DNA of 33,484 nucleotides from Burkholderiales bacterium Ga0074133 (GTDB taxonomy: Bacteria > Pseudomonadota > Gammaproteobacteria > Burkholderiales > Burkholderiaceae_C), in the NCBI GenBank assembly GCA_001464865.1, contig LNEG01000199.1:1-33484 (forward strand). Reading direction: 5' to 3'. Shown piece after piece: positions 26,201-33,484 of the stretch. Positions within the stretch are counted from its first letter, which is position 1, and each line of letters starts with the position of its first letter. Made by a program: the position numbers and the translations under genes. The notes under the pieces are model-generated. The model worked only from the letters and a program-made list of their open reading frames with translations, made no database searches and was not told where the DNA came from.

Positions 26201-26299
26201 CCGGCTGCAGCCGGCGGGGTGGGCGAGCCCCCCGGGCCACGCGGCCGACCGTGTGCGCCTGGGGCAGGCCGGCGTCAAAGCGCCATGGAGACCAACGCG

Positions 26300-26389
26300 C
26301 CTCTGCATCACTCCCTGCGGTCTGCGCCAGCGCGGCCCCGGATGCGCCACCGCGCTGGTGGTCTTGCCCATGGCGCGACTGCTGGCGGC
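26300..26389 (-). repeat. Diverged half copy of the 1298-1461 palindrome
   Basis: The reverse complement aligns without gaps to about 1367-1456; I count 61 of 90 positions identical, with the strongest block CGCAGACCGCAGGG and TGATGCAG. Only one arm is present, so it does not form the long hairpin. Confidence 0.55.
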
Positions 26390-26458
26390 AACAAGCTGTC
26401 TTGTGCCCCCTTCCGAACCGCTCCAACGCATCCCACCCGGATCGTGGAGAGATTCCAG

Positions 26459-26524
26459 ACGCTACCAAAAAGATAGCATCCAGGCATGATTCCACCTGGA
26501 CCAGCGGCCAAAAACGTCTAAAAA
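26459..26524 (+). repeat. Dispersed ~60-bp hairpin repeat, copy 3
   Basis: CGCTACCAAAAAGATAGC is followed by the stem TCCAGG/CCTGGA and then AGCGGCCAAAAACGTCTAAAA. It is the most diverged copy but keeps the hairpin. Confidence 0.55.
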
Positions 26525-26601
26525 CGCTTGAAAATGCTTCCGGACACGGCCCGAGCCGGTTCGTGCAGCCGCACGCCGCCACGGAACCCTGGGCGACCGG
26601 C

Positions 26602-27084
26602 TCAGCGGGTTGCGCCGGTGCTCGCAGCCGAAGGCGCTGCATCCACGGGCGCCAGCGACAGCAGCCACTGCGCCATGTCGCGCGCCTGCGCTTCAGACAC
26701 GTGCGGCTGCCGGGGCATCACGGTGCGCCCCCATTCGCCCACCCCACCCTCACGGATCTTGCGCACCAGGTAATCGGCCGCATCGGTGCGGCCGCTGTAG
26801 CGCGCCGTAATCTGCCGGAACGACGGGCCCACGTAGTTGCGGTCCATGCCGTGGCAGCGCAGGCAGTCGCCGCCCTCCACCGCCGTACGGCCGGGCAGCG
26901 CTGCGCTCGTCGCGGAAGCGGCAGCGTTGGTGCCCGCGGCACCCGCATCTGCGCCCCGCACTGCGGCGGGCAGCATGCGCCAGCCCAGGTTGAGCATGCC
27001 CAGCACCGCCAGCGCCATCACGGCGATCAGGGCCCAGGCCACCCACCAGGGGCGCTTGGGAGGCGTTTCGTCGTCAGGTGGCAT
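26602..27084 (-). CDS. Membrane-anchored class I cytochrome c
   Basis: The 160-residue protein has an uncleaved N-terminal helix (WWVAWALIAVMALAVLGML, about 13-31), an Ala/Gly-rich linker (40-65) and one cytochrome c domain on the periplasmic side. The haem site is CLRCH (74-78) and the likely axial methionine is M123 in TVMPRQP, the pattern of small cytochrome c5/c553-like domains. It should shuttle or receive electrons in the respiratory chain; the partner is unknown. It lies downstream of purH on the same strand with a 55-base gap but no functional link is apparent. Confidence 0.88.
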   Translation of the reverse strand: MPPDDETPPKRPWWVAWALIAVMALAVLGMLNLGWRMLPAAVRGADAGAAGTNAAASATSAALPGRTAVEGGDCLRCHGMDRNYVGPSFRQITARYSGRTDAADYLVRKIREGGVGEWGRTVMPRQPHVSEAQARDMAQWLLSLAPVDAAPSAASTGATR

Positions 27085-27139
27085 GGCGTGCGATCAGGAT
27101 GGGGCTGAGATCAGGGCGACCGGTGGCGACCAGTGGCAA

Positions 27140-28756
27140 TCAGTGGCGGAAGTGGCGCACGCCGCTGAACACCATGGCCACGCCGCGCTCGTTGGCGGCA
27201 TCAATCACCTCGTTGTCGCGCATGGAGCCACCGGGCTGAATCACGCAGGTGGCACCTGCATCGACCACCACATCGAGGCCGTCGCGGAAGGGGAAGAACG
27301 CATCGCTGGCCACCACGGTGCCCTGCAGCGACAGATTGGCATGGCTGGCCTTGATGCTGGCGATGCGGGCCGAGTCGAGGCGGCTCATCTGCCCCGCGCC
27401 CACGCCCATGGTCATCCCGCCCTTGCAGAAGACGATGGCGTTGCTCTTGACGTACTTGGCCACATTCCAGGCGAACAGCAGGTCTTCCATTTCTTCCAGC
27501 GTGGGCTGCTTCTTCGTCACGACCTTGAGGTCAATCAGGGACAGCTCGTGGTTGTCGGCCGTCTGCAGCAGCAGGCCGGAGCCGATGCGCTTGGTATCCA
27601 TCGCGTTGCGGCCACGGCTCCAGTGCGTGGTGCCACCGTGGGCGGGCAGCGCGATCTTGAGCAGGCGCACATTGGCCTTGGCCTTGAAAATTTCCAGCGC
27701 TTCGGGCGTGAAGTCGGGGGCCATCAGCACTTCCACAAACTGCTTGCTGACCTGGGCAGCGGCGGCGCCGTCCACCGTGCGGTTGAAGGCAATGATGCCG
27801 CCGAAGGCGCTGGTGGGGTCGGTCTGGAAGGCTTTGCTGTAGCTGTCCAGCGCATCCAGGCCCACGGCCACGCCGCAGGGGTTGGCGTGCTTGACGATGA
27901 CGCAGGCGGCGGCGTCAAAGCCCTTGACACATTCCCACGCGGCATCGGCGTCGGCAATGTTGTTGTACGAGAGTTCCTTGCCCTGCAGTTGCACGCCGGT
28001 GACCAGCGAGCCGGGCGCGGGGTGCAGGTCGCGGTACAGCGCCGCTTGCTGGTGGCTGTTTTCGCCGTAGCGCAGGTCCTGCACCTTGATGAAGGCACCG
28101 TTGCTCTGGCCGGGGAACTGGCTGCGCTCGGGCACGTAGGTTTCCGACAGTTTTTCTTCTTCAAACGTGACGGAGGAAAGGTAGTCGCTGATGGCGCCGT
28201 CGTATTGCGCGATGCGGTTGAACGCAGCCACCGACAGGGCAAAGCGCAGCTTGTCGGAGAGCTTGCAAGAACCTTGTCCATGGGTCGCCTTGAGCTCGGC
28301 CAGCACGGCTTCGTACTGGTCGGCAGCGGTGATCACGCCCACGTCGGCCCAGTTCTTGGCGGCGCTGCGCACCATGGCGGGGCCGCCGATGTCGATGTTC
28401 TCGATGGCATCGGCCAGCGTGCAGCCGGCCTTGGCCACGGTGGCTTCAAAGGGGTACAGGTTGACCACCAGCAGGTCAATGGTGTCGATGCCGTGTTCCT
28501 TGAGTGCAGCCATGTGGGCCGGCAGCTCGCGGCGGGCCAGCAGGCCGCCGTGCACCTTGGGGTGCAGCGTCTTCACGCGACCGTCCAGCATCTCGGGGAA
28601 CCGGGTGACTTCGGCCACCTCGGTCACGGGCAGGCCCTCCTTGGCCAGCAGCTGTGCGGTGCCGCCGGTGGACAGCAGCCTGATGCCCAGTGCGTGCAGG
28701 GCCTTGGCAAAGTCAACGATGCCGGTCTTGTCGGATACGGAAAGGAGTGCGTTCAT
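27140..28756 (-). CDS. purH: Bifunctional AICAR transformylase / IMP cyclohydrolase
   Basis: PurH carries out the last two steps of purine synthesis. The 538-residue protein has the IMP cyclohydrolase part first ([42 protein letters not shown]) and the transformylase part after about residue 200 ([30 protein letters not shown], with the catalytic lysine-histidine pair in KHANPCG, and [12 protein letters not shown]). It ends normally at RHFRH. It is the third gene of dusB-fis-purH on this strand, separated from fis by a hairpin repeat. Confidence 0.97.
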   Translation of the reverse strand: MNALLSVSDKTGIVDFAKALHALGIRLLSTGGTAQLLAKEGLPVTEVAEVTRFPEMLDGRVKTLHPKVHGGLLARRELPAHMAALKEHGIDTIDLLVVNLYPFEATVAKAGCTLADAIENIDIGGPAMVRSAAKNWADVGVITAADQYEAVLAELKATHGQGSCKLSDKLRFALSVAAFNRIAQYDGAISDYLSSVTFEEEKLSETYVPERSQFPGQSNGAFIKVQDLRYGENSHQQAALYRDLHPAPGSLVTGVQLQGKELSYNNIADADAAWECVKGFDAAACVIVKHANPCGVAVGLDALDSYSKAFQTDPTSAFGGIIAFNRTVDGAAAAQVSKQFVEVLMAPDFTPEALEIFKAKANVRLLKIALPAHGGTTHWSRGRNAMDTKRIGSGLLLQTADNHELSLIDLKVVTKKQPTLEEMEDLLFAWNVAKYVKSNAIVFCKGGMTMGVGAGQMSRLDSARIASIKASHANLSLQGTVVASDAFFPFRDGLDVVVDAGATCVIQPGGSMRDNEVIDAANERGVAMVFSGVRHFRH

Positions 28757-28775
28757 GGGGGGTCTTGCGGTCTTT

Positions 28776-28838
28776 GAGATTGAAAACGGGCTCTAGCGCT
28801 TGTATTGATTGGTCAAGCTGCTATCGAATTTGATAAAC
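28776..28838 (-). repeat. Dispersed ~60-bp hairpin repeat, copy 4 (fis-purH gap)
   Basis: On the minus strand it contains TATCAAATTCGATAGC, the stem AGC(A)GCTTG/CAAGCGCT with a single bulged A, then AGAGCCCGTTTTCAATCTC. It occupies most of the gap between the fis stop and the purH start. Confidence 0.65.
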
Positions 28839-28854
28839 ACGCCAGCAGGGGCGT

Positions 28855-29088
28855 TCAAAGCAGCTTGTGCTCGACGAGCTTCTTGCGCAGGGTGTTGCGG
28901 TTCAGGCCCAGCCATTCCGCTGCGCGCGACTGGTTGTTGGCGGCATGGCTCATCACCACTTCCAGCAGCGGCTTTTCGACCACCCGCACCAGCATGTCGT
29001 ACATGCCATCGGGCGTCTCGCCGCCCAGGTCGCGAAAGTAGCTCTGCAGGCTCTCTCGCACGCACTCTTCAATGTGTTTCTTGCTCAT
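28855..29088 (-). CDS. fis: Fis family nucleoid protein / DNA-binding regulator
   Basis: The 77-residue protein has a helical N-terminal half with a predicted dimer region (VRESLQSYFRDLGGE) and the Fis-type helix-turn-helix at the end (NQSRAAEWLGLNRNTLRKKL). It is shorter than E. coli Fis, as is typical of betaproteobacteria. Fis bends DNA and modulates many promoters. Its ATG at 29088 overlaps the dusB stop as ATGA, so it is translationally coupled to dusB, as in the enteric dusB-fis operon. The longer frame to 29196 is just overlap with dusB. Confidence 0.95.
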   Translation of the reverse strand: MSKKHIEECVRESLQSYFRDLGGETPDGMYDMLVRVVEKPLLEVVMSHAANNQSRAAEWLGLNRNTLRKKLVEHKLL

Positions 29089-30131
29089 GCCACCAATCCC
29101 TGTTGTTCTTGTGTATCTACCTCGATGCCGGTCGCGGCAGGCAGCCGGTCCATCTGCTGGCCCAGGGCGTCCAGATGGTCGGCCACCGCCTGCCATTGCG
29201 CGGCAGCGTCTTCTATCGTGTTGATGCGTTGCCGGAAGGCTTCCCCCCCGGGCAGGGCACGCAGGTACCAGGCAATGTGCTTGCGCGCGCTGCGCACGCC
29301 CGTCAGCTCGCCGTACAGGCTGTAGTGGTCGTGCAGGTGGTCCAGCAGCAGGCGGCGCACCTCGGCCACCAGCGGCGGGGCCAGGTGCTCGCCCGTGGCC
29401 AGGAAATGGCCGATCTCGCGAAAGATCCAGGGCCTGCCCTGCGCGGCCCGGCCGATCATGATGGCGTCCGCCCCGGTGGCGGCGAGAACATCGCGCGCCT
29501 TTTCAGGCGAGGTGATGTCGCCGTTGGCCACCACCGGCACCCGCACCGCGGCCTTCACCGCAGCAATGGTGTCGTACTCGGCATGGCCCTTGTAGCCCTG
29601 CTCGCGCGTGCGGCCGTGCACGGTCAGCATCCGGATGCCCACCGCTTCGAACTGGCGCGCCAGGGCCACCGCGTTCTTGTGCTGCTGGCACCAGCCGGTG
29701 CGCATCTTCAGCGTGACGGGCACATTGAAGGGCGCGCAGGCCTCGACCACGGCAGCCGCAATCTCCACCGCCAGCGCCTCGTTCTGCATCAGCGCCGAAC
29801 CCGCCCACTTGTTGCACACCTTCTTGGCGGGGCAGCCCATGTTGATGTCGATGATCTGCGCGCCGCGCTCCACGTTGTAGACCGCGGCCTCGGCCATCAT
29901 CTGTGCCTCGGTGCCGGCAATCTGCACGGCAATCGGGCCGGGCTCGCCGTCATGGTTGGCACGGCGCGAGGTCTTGAGGCTGTTCCACAGGTCCTTGCGC
30001 GAGGTGACCATCTCGCTCACGGCGTACCCCGCCCCCAGCGACTTGCACAGCTGGCGAAAGGGCCGGTCCGTCACGCCCGCCATGGGGGCGACGAACAGGC
30101 GGTTCGCCAGAGGAATATGGCCGATGTGCAT
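29085..30131 (-). CDS. dusB: tRNA-dihydrouridine synthase B
   Basis: DusB reduces specific uridines in the tRNA D-loop with FMN and NADPH. The 348-residue protein starts with LFVAPMAGVTDRPFRQLC, carries the signature INMGCPAKKVCNKWAGSALM with the catalytic cysteine region, VTLKMRTGW, and the phosphate-binding VVANGDI and IMIGRAAQGRPW segments of the FMN barrel; a helical tRNA-binding domain follows. It is the first gene of the operon. No strong ribosome binding site precedes the ATG. Confidence 0.96.
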   Translation of the reverse strand: MHIGHIPLANRLFVAPMAGVTDRPFRQLCKSLGAGYAVSEMVTSRKDLWNSLKTSRRANHDGEPGPIAVQIAGTEAQMMAEAAVYNVERGAQIIDINMGCPAKKVCNKWAGSALMQNEALAVEIAAAVVEACAPFNVPVTLKMRTGWCQQHKNAVALARQFEAVGIRMLTVHGRTREQGYKGHAEYDTIAAVKAAVRVPVVANGDITSPEKARDVLAATGADAIMIGRAAQGRPWIFREIGHFLATGEHLAPPLVAEVRRLLLDHLHDHYSLYGELTGVRSARKHIAWYLRALPGGEAFRQRINTIEDAAAQWQAVADHLDALGQQMDRLPAATGIEVDTQEQQGLVA

Positions 30132-30183
30132 GGTGTGGGAGTGCGCGGGGGGAGGTCAGCGGATGCTGAAAAAGGAGGCAGGA

Positions 30184-30220
30184 TTGTACCTGCTCAAAAT
30201 TTCAGCAAATGAAATGCGCG
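30184..30220 (-). promoter_or_regulatory. Candidate promoter of dusB-fis-purH
   Basis: On the minus strand TACAAT (30189-30184) is a near-consensus -10 hexamer in an AT-rich stretch, about 53 bases upstream of dusB and downstream of an intrinsic terminator. The -35 region is weak, as is common for Fis-operon promoters that rely on activators. Confidence 0.4.
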
Positions 30221-30227
30221 CCCCCGA

Positions 30228-30257
30228 AAAAAACCGGGCTTGATAGCAGTGCCCGGA
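30228..30257 (-). terminator. Intrinsic terminator upstream of dusB
   Basis: On the minus strand CCGGGC, an 11-base loop and GCCCGG are followed by seven T residues (30234-30228). It ends the transcript of the exported protein gene at 30319-30864 and insulates the dusB promoter. Confidence 0.85.
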
Positions 30258-30318
30258 TGCTGCCCCGTCAAGACCGGACGGACCTCAGCTGACGTGCTGC
30301 TGCACGATCCAGCGGCGG

Positions 30319-30864
30319 CTAACGCGATGCGACCTGACTGGCCCCGGCCTTGAATGCGCCACGCTCGGCAAACAGCCACCATGTACGCGGCAGGTTCTCA
30401 AACTGGTGGCGCGCCATCAGGGAGCGCAGCCATTCGCGGTTGTATTGCACGTCAGGCGACAGACCCGATGGCGCCTGCGCTGGTGCCGCTGCAACTCCGG
30501 CGGGTGTGCCCATGTCCACCTCGTGCCCGTCGGCCAATGGCCCGCGCACGGCGCGTGCCGCCCGCATGCCATCCACCACACGCACCTTGACCGTCCAGCC
30601 CGTCGCACCCGGCTGGCAGGTGGCCTCCAGCGCCATGCCCTGGCTCCGAAGCTCCTGGGCAATCCGGTCGAAAGACGCGCGCGTCCCGGACGTTTGCGCA
30701 CAATCCGCGCCGAGCCTGGGCTCCCCGGGCGCAGCCACACCATCCATTGCAGATGCGCTGGCGGGCGCAATGGCCAGCAGCGTGATGGCGGCCAGCCAGG
30801 CCCCCGCCACGGCAACGCGGTGTCCGCTGGACTGGCTGAAAAAGGTTTGCAATGGCATGTGCAT
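30319..30864 (-). CDS. Exported protein of unknown function
   Basis: I do not recognise this 181-residue protein. It has a typical signal peptide (AVAGAWLAAITLLAIAPASASA, cleavage probably before MDG) and a mature part with two cysteines (GADCAQTSGTR and ATCQPGATG) that could form a disulfide in the periplasm. Between them lies a helix (FDRIAQELRSQGMAL), and near the end LRSLMARHQFENLPRTWW. The frame extends upstream to 30987 but the signal peptide fixes the start at the ATG of 30864 or the one six bases later. It is transcribed alone and ends at a strong terminator. Its reading-frame GC pattern looks like its neighbours, so I see no sign of transfer. Confidence 0.7.
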   Translation of the reverse strand: MHMPLQTFFSQSSGHRVAVAGAWLAAITLLAIAPASASAMDGVAAPGEPRLGADCAQTSGTRASFDRIAQELRSQGMALEATCQPGATGWTVKVRVVDGMRAARAVRGPLADGHEVDMGTPAGVAAAPAQAPSGLSPDVQYNREWLRSLMARHQFENLPRTWWLFAERGAFKAGASQVASR

Positions 30865-31028
30865 GGAGGCTCCCGGCAGATGAGGTGGCTGCCGTCCCAA
30901 GGTCAGCACCGCGATACCTCCACGATACGAAACGCTGGCTTCCGGGGCCATGCGCGGATGCCGTGCCCCCCTGTAGGACAGGGCCACCGCAAGGGCGGCC
31001 CGGCAAGGCAGCCTTCTACACTCGGGCC

Positions 31029-31511
31029 ATGGAAATGTGGATGCACCAGTTGTTGTCGTGGCTTGCGCTGCCCCAGTTCGGGCTGAGCACCGTATTCGTG
31101 GTCGCGTTCGTGTCGGCCACTTTGCTGCCCCTCGGATCGGAACCCGCCGTGTTCGGCCTCATCAAGCTCAACCCCGAGATGTTCTGGCCAGCCATCCTGG
31201 TCGCGACCGTGGCCAATACGCTGGGCGGGGGGGTGAGCTGGTGGATGGGCCTGGGTGCGCACAAGGTGGTGAACCACGCGCGCGGCTACAGCAACGACGG
31301 GCGGTCCTTGGCGTGGCTGAGGCGGTTTGGCCCCCGCGCCTGCCTGCTGAGCTGGCTCCCTGTCGTGGGCGACCCGCTGTGTGCGGTGGCGGGCTGGCTC
31401 AAGCTTCCGTTCTGGCCGTGCCTGGCCTACATGGCTGTGGGCAAGTTCTTTCGCTACCTGGTGATGACGAGCGCGCTGCTGCACTTCATGCCCGGACAGT
31501 ACGGCTTGTAG
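31029..31511 (+). CDS. YqaA family inner membrane protein (DedA-related)
   Basis: The 160-residue protein has about four hydrophobic segments, starting LALPQFGLSTVFVVAFVSATLLPLGSE, with family signatures LPLGSEPAVFGL, TVANTLGGGVSWWMG and LLSWLPVVGDPLCAVAGWL. The paired arginine/proline-containing re-entrant region resembles DedA/VTT proteins, which move lipids across membranes in better studied relatives. The function of YqaA itself is not established. The ATG at 31029 gives the usual length; the upstream part of the frame has no homology. It converges with the diguanylate cyclase gene. Confidence 0.85.
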   Translation: MEMWMHQLLSWLALPQFGLSTVFVVAFVSATLLPLGSEPAVFGLIKLNPEMFWPAILVATVANTLGGGVSWWMGLGAHKVVNHARGYSNDGRSLAWLRRFGPRACLLSWLPVVGDPLCAVAGWLKLPFWPCLAYMAVGKFFRYLVMTSALLHFMPGQYGL

Positions 31512-31521
31512 CAGCGCCCCG

Positions 31522-31554
31522 GCACGCGCACGGGGAGAACCTTGCAGCGCGTGC
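31522..31554. terminator. Hairpin between convergent yqaA and diguanylate cyclase genes
   Basis: GCACGCGC at 31522-31529 and its exact complement at 31547-31554 form an 8-bp stem with a 17-base loop. There is no T-run; it may end both transcripts with help from Rho. Confidence 0.4.
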
Positions 31555-31556
31555 AG

Positions 31557-32786
31557 CTAGGCCGAATCAGCAGCCGAATCAGATACCAGTGAATCGCCGC
31601 GCAGCACGGGCTCTTCCACCACCACCTGGTTGCGGCCACCCTCCTTGGCCATGTACATGGCCGTGTCCGCGCGCGAGAAAAACTCCAGCACCGACTCGCC
31701 CATCACGTACTGTGTGACGCCGATGGAAACCGTCACGCGCGCGCGCAGCAGGCCGTTCCAGGCATGGCTTTCCACCTGCGCCCGGATGCGCTCGCAGGTG
31801 TTGAGGGCAGGCAGCAGCGAGGTGGCGGGAAAGATCAGCAGGAACTCTTCGCCGCCGTAACGGCCGAAAACATCGCCGCCCCGCACGCCCTGCTGGGCAA
31901 TGCGCGAAAAGGTGCGCAGCACCTCATCGCCGCCCAGATGCCCCAGCTCATCGTTGATGCGCTTGAAGTGGTCGATGTCGAGCACCGCCAGGCACAGCGG
32001 AATACCGGTTTCGTCCGCCAGCTGCTTTTGCTCTTCGAGGGCCGCCAGCACGTAGCGGCGGTTAAAGCAGCCCACCAGCGTGTCGCGCTTGGCATCTTCC
32101 TGGATGTTCTTGATCTTGCGGCTGGCCTGGTCGAGGCTGCGGTACAGACGCTGCACCTTGCCCATCCATGCGACGAAAACCGGCAGGGACAGCGCCAGGG
32201 CGATCCAGTGAAGCAACTCCAGTCGCAGCAGGGCGTCGTCCTGGCGCTGGTAGTGGTGCAGCCAGATCACCAGGCCATATGCCACAAAGGCCAGGGCGCA
32301 CAGTGTCAGCAGCATGCGCCGCGGCACGGCGAAAACGCCATACGACAGGGCCACGAAGGCGAAAGGGGCAAGCAGGATCTGGGTGACCGGTACGACATAG
32401 ACCAGCACCAGCATGGCGCCCAGGAAAAGCCCCACCACGCAGAGCTGCAGGTGCCGATGGCGAAGCTTCTTGCCCGCATCGGACCGGGTGAGCATCCAGA
32501 ACGCAAAAACCCCGAGCACCGCGGTCGCCGCCGTCCACACCCACAGTGCGGAATCAACCACCTCAAGGGCGACGAACGCGGCCAGCGCCAGACCGAACAG
32601 GAGCACAGCCGACATGGCCGCAGCCCACTGGTGCCGCGCGTTCAGCTGCGCGCGCACCCCGAAGCCATCCAACGTGCGGCGGGCCCGGCGAACTCCGCCA
32701 GAGGATGAATCGTCAAACTCCAGAACTGCGTCAGACAGGGGGAACGCATCGGTGGACGAAAACGGGTTCTTGCGTCCAAACAGCAT
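31557..32786 (-). CDS. Membrane-bound diguanylate cyclase (GGEEF)
   Basis: The 409-residue protein makes cyclic di-GMP from two GTP. The N-terminal third is membrane embedded, with about six hydrophobic helices (from AAMSAVLLFGLALAAFVALE to LHWIALALSLPVFVAWM), followed by a short coiled coil (LYRSLDQASRKIKNIQEDA) and a GGDEF domain starting with RDTLVGCFNRRYV. The active site is GGEEF (311-315), and RGGD (302-305) is the RxxD product-inhibition site five residues upstream, so both catalysis and feedback look intact. The ATG at 32786 is preceded by no conserved upstream sequence. The C-terminus reads DSAADSA because of a small tandem duplication. The membrane domain suggests a sensor of unknown signal. 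Confidence 0.92.
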   Translation of the reverse strand: MLFGRKNPFSSTDAFPLSDAVLEFDDSSSGGVRRARRTLDGFGVRAQLNARHQWAAAMSAVLLFGLALAAFVALEVVDSALWVWTAATAVLGVFAFWMLTRSDAGKKLRHRHLQLCVVGLFLGAMLVLVYVVPVTQILLAPFAFVALSYGVFAVPRRMLLTLCALAFVAYGLVIWLHHYQRQDDALLRLELLHWIALALSLPVFVAWMGKVQRLYRSLDQASRKIKNIQEDAKRDTLVGCFNRRYVLAALEEQKQLADETGIPLCLAVLDIDHFKRINDELGHLGGDEVLRTFSRIAQQGVRGGDVFGRYGGEEFLLIFPATSLLPALNTCERIRAQVESHAWNGLLRARVTVSIGVTQYVMGESVLEFFSRADTAMYMAKEGGRNQVVVEEPVLRGDSLVSDSAADSA

Positions 32787-33386
32787 GAGAGGCGGGCCGT
32801 GGCCGGGTTGATTCGAAAGACTGGCACCTAAGCGAAAGGCAGGTGCGAATGCAAGCAGTTGCAACCACCGCGGAACTGGCGGATCTTACGCATGACTTAC
32901 ACGCGAACGCTGAGGGTTTTCCTGTAGCGCCCGGCCGCGTGCCGCAAATCGGCCAAGGTCGGAAAAGTCCGCCGGTGCGCAGCCGGGCAGGTCTGCAAGA
33001 CGCATTCCTGCGCAGCACCTCCCCCCTTCATCCCGGGGAGTCATGAGGCGAAGGACTATGCGCGCAGTTCACACTCACGGCACATGCCTGCCCGCTCAAC
33101 CTCCTGGCAAGCTTCGCTGCGGCTTGCGAAGGGACCCACACGACGCCGCGGTGGCCGTGCTCGCACCAGCCGGTGCGTGCCGGTCTGCGGCGCACCCCGG
33201 CTGCATGATCCCCTCAGCCGTCGGTCAGACGTTGAACAGGAATTGTCGCTGTAAGGGCATGATTTGATTGGTTATCGTCTCTGCTCTACTCGCTTGGTGC
33301 CCCCTGCCATGCCCCCAAATCCATCGGATGCGGGTGAACAGTGGCGAACATGGGGGCTCCACGCCTTGGGTCAGTCTAGCTGAAGT
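32787..33386. other. 600-base region without a recognised gene
   Basis: No convincing gene is seen between the diguanylate cyclase start and the insertion sequence. Short frames (32843-33046 plus, 33043-33267 plus, 33225-33437 minus) have no recognisable product. Structured stretches include CTTAC repeats 11 bases apart (32885-32900), a GC-rich fold at 32929-32988 bounded by GCCCGGC and GCCGGGC, and an imperfect hairpin near 33167-33203. The region should hold the promoter of the cyclase gene on the minus strand. Confidence 0.4.
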
Positions 33387-33428
33387 TGACCTGCCCCCTT
33401 CCAGCCGTACCAGTCTGAAGTTAGTGAA

Positions 33429-33457
33429 GTCCGTCAACCACCAGGAGAATGACGGAC
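33429..33457 (+). promoter_or_regulatory. Hairpin enclosing the transposase ribosome binding site
   Basis: GTCCGTCA at 33429-33436 and its exact complement TGACGGAC at 33450-33457 flank a 13-base loop that contains the ribosome binding site AGGAGA. The start codon follows directly at 33458. Such a hairpin could limit transposase translation, as is known for some insertion sequences. Confidence 0.5.
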
Positions 33458-33484
33458 ATGAAGAAGAGCAGATTCAGCGAGGAA
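33458..33484 (+). CDS. IS3-family transposase OrfA, N-terminus only
   Basis: The frame reads MKKSRFSEE before the window ends, the typical beginning of OrfA proteins of IS3-family elements, which bind the element ends through a helix-turn-helix. An alternative ATG at 33449 adds three residues (MTD), but its spacing from the GGAG site is too short. Confidence 0.7.

Larger units (their letters stand above)
26201..26601. other. Repeat-rich gap between pobA and the cytochrome gene
   Basis: This 400-base gap has no convincing gene. It contains the palindrome after pobA, a diverged half copy of the long palindromic element (26300-26389) and a copy of the short hairpin repeat (26459-26524). Confidence 0.6.
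33387..33484 (+). mobile_element. Left end of an IS3-type insertion sequence (cut by the window)
   Basis: TGACCTGCCCCC at 33387 is typical of the terminal inverted repeat of IS3-type elements (TG start, C-rich), and about 70 bases on comes a transposase start. The other end, the exact boundary and any target duplication are outside the window. Confidence 0.65.

Noticed and set aside
32880-33060. Riboswitch or small stable RNA (cobalamin, SRP, 6S)
   Set aside because: The stretch is GC-rich and folds locally, but none of the conserved boxes I know for these RNAs is present.
33225-33437. 70-residue minus-strand frame overlapping the IS end
   Set aside because: It spans the insertion boundary and overlaps the IS terminus and leader. 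No family is recognised.

Overview
The window reads as chromosomal DNA of a high-GC betaproteobacterium, most likely a member of the Comamonadaceae (Acidovorax-like). The grounds are the dusB-fis-purH order, the rubredoxin/thiD/hemL neighbourhood, the twitching-motility chemosensory cluster, an IclR-controlled pobA and several intergenic repeats. This placement is inference from gene content and base composition; no marker gene such as 16S rRNA is present, and I see no rRNA, tRNA or CRISPR array.

Layout. At 1-1287 an iron-type ABC transporter is split into divergent parts: a permease N-terminus leaving the left edge and an ATPase gene carrying a one-base frameshift. A 164-bp palindromic element separates it from a TonB-dependent receptor (1494-3731) that matches the PqqU/YncD family, the pyrroloquinoline quinone importer. 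Next comes a minus-strand pyrimidine operon, yqgE-ruvX-pyrR-pyrB-pyrC'-plsC (8875-4005). Its dihydroorotase-like member has lost the metal-binding histidines and is probably the non-catalytic partner of aspartate transcarbamoylase. A photolyase gene diverges from it. Between 10448 and 11310 lies a decayed pilU/pilT-type ATPase.

The largest block (21308-11468, minus) is pilG-pilH-pilI-pilJ-pilL. It encodes two response regulators, a CheW adaptor, a chemoreceptor and a 2059-residue hybrid kinase, with no methyltransferase or methylesterase gene alongside. Rubredoxin lies just upstream behind a UUCG-loop terminator and diverges from thiD-hemL. An IclR regulator diverges from pobA (4-hydroxybenzoate hydroxylase). 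Then come a membrane-anchored cytochrome c and the dusB-fis-purH operon, an orphan exported protein, a YqaA-type membrane protein and a membrane diguanylate cyclase with an intact inhibitory site. The window ends in the left end of an IS3-type insertion sequence.

I did not find a clearly new multi-gene system. The most unusual signals are non-coding. One is a roughly 60-bp dispersed repeat in four intergenic positions whose central stem changes sequence but keeps pairing. The other is a longer palindrome (1298-1461) with a diverged half copy at 26300-26389. In one case the short repeat supplies the stop codon of hemL, and in another it abuts the start codon of pyrC'.
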